Assembly: GCA_903813345.2 (NCBI GenBank)
Contig: CAIIXF020000088.1
Coordinates: forward strand, 1-32,000
Origin: Owenia fusiformis
Taxonomy: Eukaryota > Annelida > Polychaeta > Sabellida > Oweniidae
Direction of reading: 5' to 3'
Length of the DNA: 32,000 nucleotides
Position 1 is the first letter of the stretch. Each line of letters begins with the position of its first letter. The position numbers and the translations under genes were made by a program. Shown here piece by piece: positions 28,780 through 32,000 of this stretch. Under the pieces are notes generated by a model, which saw only the letters and a list, made by a program, of their open reading frames with translations, had not been told where the DNA came from and made no database searches.

Positions 28780-30990
28780 TACTGGCAAGTGCGAATTTCA
28801 AACTTCAAAATGGCGTAGAATCTAAACCGGGGGTCGGATTGCAATTTTAATTTCAGATCCAGATTTCTGAGGAAATTCTACCCCTAATTCATAACTCATA
28901 CTTTAAAATTGGAGAACTTTTTATTTTGACCTACATTTCGGACACCATATCTCAAAAGTGGGTCAAAAAACTTATTGACGGCAAAATGTTAACATTATTA
29001 GCACACTCTTTTCTACAAGTTTACAAAATTTCGGAGAATATCATTGAAGTGTAGTGTCAGAATCGCAAAAAAAAAAATATGAATTTGACCTAGATTTTGA
29101 ACTAGGTATTTTGGTGTCCAAACTTTGAAGGAAAGTAGCTTTTGAGGTCCCCTTCTTCTATGGGCTTTCATTATGTTTAGCTGTACTCATTCTATATCTC
29201 GTATTTTTATACTTCAAAAAATTATTCGGTCCTATTGATTTAACATGGGGCACCAAATTTAGCGATTTTTGAGATTTCAAAACGCCATAACTTCAAAACA
29301 AGTAGTCGGATCGAAATTTGGTTTGCAGATCTAGATTTCTGAGAAAATTCTACCCTTAATTCATAACTCATACGTTAAATCTGGAAAACTTTTAACTTTG
29401 GCCAACTTTTCGGACACCATATCTCAAAAGTGGGTCAAAATACTTTCTGACGGCAAAACGCTAACACTATTAGCATACTCTTTGCTACCTGTATACAAAA
29501 TTTTAAAGCAAATCATTTAAATATAGTGTCAGAATCGCAAAAATAAGGGAAAACTATAAATTTGACCTTGATTTTGACCTAGGCATTTTGGTGTCCAAAT
29601 TTTGGAGCTAAGTAGCCTTCGAGGTCCCCTTCTTTAATACGCTTTCATTATATTAAGCTGTACTCAGTCTATATCTCGTATTTTACACTTCAAAAAAATC
29701 TTTTTTCCCATTGACATAACATGGGGCAGCAAATTTAGCGATTTTTTAGCTTTCAAAACACCATAACTTCCGAACAGGAAGTCGAATCAAAATTTGATTT
29801 GCAGATTCGGATTCCTGATCAAATTCTACCCCTTATTCATAACTCATACGTTACATTTGAAGATTTTTTTATTTTGACCTACTTTTGGGACACCATATCT
29901 CAAAAGTGGGTCAAAATACTTTTTGACGGCAAAAGGCTAACACTATTAGCACACTCTTGGCTACATGTATACACAATTTCGAAGAATATAATTAGAGTGT
30001 AGTGTCAGAATCGCAAAAATAAGGAAAAGCTTTGAATTTGACCTAGATTTTGACCTAGGCATTTTGTTGTCCAAATTTTCAAAATTAGAAGGTTTTGAGG
30101 TCCCCTTCTTTTATGAGCTTCCATTATGTTTAGCTTTACTTAGTCTATATCTCGTATTTTACACTTCAAAAAATATTTTTTCCCATTGACATAACATGGG
30201 GCACCAAATTTAGCGATTTTTGAGCTTTCAAAACGCCATAACTTCCGAACCGGAAGTCGGATCGAAATTTGGTTTGCAGATTTGGATTCCAGAGAAAATT
30301 CTATCCTTAATTCATAGCTCATACGTTAAATTTGGAAACTTTTTATTTTGACCTACTTTTCGGACACGCCATAACTTCCAAACCGGAAGTCGGATCGAAA
30401 TTTGGTTTGCAGATTCGGATTCCTGAGAAAATTCTATACTTAATTCATAACTCAAACGTCAAATTTTGAGATTTTTTTATTTTTACCTACTTTTCGGACA
30501 CGATATCTCAAAAATGGGGCATAATACTTTCTGACGGCAAAAGGCTAACACTATAAGCAGACTCTTAGCTACATGTATACAAAATTTCGAAGAATATAAT
30601 TAATCTGTTGTGTCAGAATCGCAAAAATAAGGAAAAACTTTGAATTTGACCTAGATTTTGACCTAGGCATTTTGGTGTCCAAATTTTGAAGCTAGATGGC
30701 TTATGAGGTCCCCTTCTTTGAAAAGCTTTCATTATATTTAGCTGAACTCAGTCTATATTTCGTATTTTTCACTTCAAAAAAATCTTTTTTCCCATTGACT
30801 TAACATGGGCACCAAATTTAGCGATTTTTGAGCTTTCAAAACGCCATATCTTCCGAACGGAAAGTCGGATCAAAATTTGGTTTGCAGATTCGGATTCCTG
30901 AGAAAATTCTACCCTTATTTCATAGCTCATATTTTAAATTTGGATAACTTTCTGGTTTTGACCTACTTTCAGGACGCCATATCTCAAAAT
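28780..30990. repeat. 475-bp satellite monomers in unit B
   Basis: The AAATTTAGCGATTTTTGAG anchor is at about 29255, 29731, 30206 and 30814. Intervals are 476, 475 and 608, the last being 475 plus a 133-base partial duplication (CGCCATAACTTCC at 30234 and 30367). The first monomer (from about 28802) is diverged in the same way as the first monomer of unit A, including GGCGTAGAATCTAAAC. A matching 67-codon frame at 29799-30002 is a by-product of the repeat. Confidence 0.92.
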
Positions 30991-31336
30991 CGCTAAGAGT
31001 AATCAAAAAACGGATAGCACACTCTCGATTTGTTTTTTTCTAAGCTACATGTAGAAACTAAGATGAAGTAGTTACGACAAACAACAACGAAGATAATTGA
31101 CAGAATGTTGATTTGACCTTGATTTGACCTAGTTCTTGACCCTTGACCTAGATAAAAATTTGACCTAATTTCCCATCATCCCAGGAACTGCCCCTAGTTG
31201 ATCATGTAAGCAGCTTAAAGTAAATTCTTTTAGTTGGTGAGAAATCTGGGAAGGAGGAAGATTCTGAAAGAATAATAACTAGATTTTGGAAATTGAACGA
31301 AGTTCAATTTCAGACTCCAGATCTAGACTTTTTTTA

Positions 31337-31393
31337 GCCGAGTCATCCAGAATAAGCCGAGTCATCCAGAATAAGCTGAGTCATCCAGAAAAA
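31337..31393. repeat. 19-bp tandem repeat, three copies
   Basis: GCCGAGTCATCCAGAATAA is repeated three times; the third copy has two or so substitutions. It sits where units A and B carry the 12-base minisatellite. Confidence 0.92.
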
Positions 31394-31400
31394 GATGGAT

Positions 31401-31563
31401 AAATAAAATAGGAAGGTAGGATAGGATAGAATAGGAAAGAACGATAGGATAGAATAAGAAAGAAGGATAGGATAGAATAGAATAGAATAGAAAGGATAGG
31501 ATAGGAAGGAAAAGATACGAAGGAAGGATAGATAGGAAGGATAGGATGAGATAGGAAGGATGG
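31401..31563. repeat. GGATA/GGAAG-type simple repeat tract
   Basis: Degenerate AGGATA, AGAATA and GGAAGGAT units. The 77-codon minus-strand frame here, rich in Ser, Tyr, Phe and Leu, is purely a product of the repeat. Confidence 0.93.
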
Positions 31564-31639
31564 ATGAATTTTTCAATATTTTCTTCTCTACTCTTGACTT
31601 TCTATCAGGATACCATCAGATCGATTTTTCTCGAAATTT

Positions 31640-32000
31640 CAAGACGCCATAACTTCCGAACCGGAAGTCGAATCGAAATTTGGTTTGCAGATTCGGATTC
31701 CTGACAAAATTTTACCCCTAATTCATAACTCATACGTTAAATTTGGAGATTTTTTATTTTGACCTACTTTTTGGACACGCCATAACTTCCGAACCGGAAG
31801 TCGGATCGAAATTTGGTTTGCAGATTCAGATTCCTGACAAAGTTCTTTCCTTAATTCATAACTCATATATTAAATTTGGAGAACTTTTTATTTTGACCTA
31901 CTTTTCGGACACCATATCTCAAAAGTGGGTCAAAATACTTTCTGACGGCAAAAGGCTAACACTATTAGCATATTCTTGGCCACATGTATACATAATTTCG
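31640..32000. repeat. satellite monomers in unit C (partial)
   Basis: CGCCATAACTTCCGAACCGG appears at about 31649 and 31779, a 130-base interval matching the short partial duplication of units A and B. The usual GACCTACTTTTCGGACACCA and CTGACGGCAAAAGGCTAACA blocks follow up to the window edge. Confidence 0.9.

Larger units (their letters stand above)
28441..31278 (-). mobile_element. Helitron-like composite unit B with satellite core
   Basis: A second unit in the same orientation. The minus-strand end is again a hairpin (arms 28452-28460 and 28463-28471) followed by CTAG (28444-28441) and T. Its minisatellite, satellite monomers, 133-base partial duplication and opposite-end segment (about 31155-31278) follow the same order as unit A. 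It is about 512 bases longer than unit A, close to one extra monomer. The boundary with unit C is direct, with AATAATAA between the conserved segment and the next CTAG. Confidence 0.5.
31279..32000 (-). mobile_element. Helitron-like composite unit C, cut by the window edge
   Basis: A third terminus with CTAG (31282-31279) and a 10-bp hairpin (GAAATTGAAC, three bases, GTTCAATTTC; 31289-31311). Compared with A and B the stem gains a G-C pair while the loop changes, so pairing is maintained. Instead of the GAGTAAGTAGCT tract it has a 19-base tandem repeat and a GGATA-type tract, then satellite monomers starting near 31640 that run to the end of the window. Confidence 0.5.

Noticed and set aside
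26925-30002. Recurring 67-codon frames at 26925-27128, 27588-27791 and 29799-30002
   Set aside because: They sit at equivalent positions of the 475-bp satellite monomer, lack an ATG at the shared start, and are broken in the other monomers.
31343-31576. 77-codon minus-strand frame rich in Ser, Tyr, Phe and Leu
   Set aside because: A translation of the GGATA-type simple repeat.

Overview
This window looks like AT-rich, repeat-dense nuclear DNA from an animal, most likely a marine invertebrate such as a mollusc or a non-vertebrate deuterostome; I cannot name the species. Reasons: a Mag/SURL-type Ty3 retrotransposon, an L1/Tx1-type LINE, pogo/Tigger and Harbinger DNA transposons, Helitron-like tandem repeats, candidate exons with GT/AG splice signals, and no bacterial operon or ribosome-binding-site pattern. 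One short run of N (14578-14600) marks an assembly gap.

Layout. 1-1634: AT-rich sequence with two candidate host exons, at 393-494 and, better supported, at 1121-1333. 1635-7137: a short Tigger-like element (13-bp inverted ends, TA duplication) split by a complete 5347-bp LTR retrotransposon (1745-7091). That element has identical 125-bp LTRs, a 5-bp ACGTT target duplication and one intact 1538-codon gag-pol frame, and is the only clearly intact gene here. 7138-10785: mostly unassigned sequence, with weak candidate exons on both strands (7709-7810 +; 8380-8695 -; 10440-10529 - and 10595-10730 -) and two short inverted-repeat elements (9055-9485, 9941-10295). 10786-14279: a 5'-truncated, frameshifted LINE on the minus strand with an 11-bp target duplication. 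15283-16575: a tandem pair of inverted-end repeats. 18046-18620 and 25508-26058: two inverted copies of one repeat. 20482-24624: a second Tigger-like element, split by a 3.3-kb Harbinger relict (21210-24511) that keeps only an N-terminal transposase fragment plus a tRNA-like sequence and hairpins. 24941-25500: a repeat rich in AGGTCA half-sites. 26114-32000: head-to-tail composite repeats. Their minus-strand ends look like Helitron 3' termini (hairpin, then CTAG, then T) and their centres hold a 475-bp satellite monomer and GAGTAAGTAGCT minisatellites.

The genes do not form a pathway. The window is a record of nested transposition: retrotransposon in Tigger, Harbinger in Tigger, LINE in unassigned DNA, and satellite expansion inside Helitron-like units. 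The most notable observation is the Helitron-like tandem array at the right end; the freshest event is the LTR retrotransposon.
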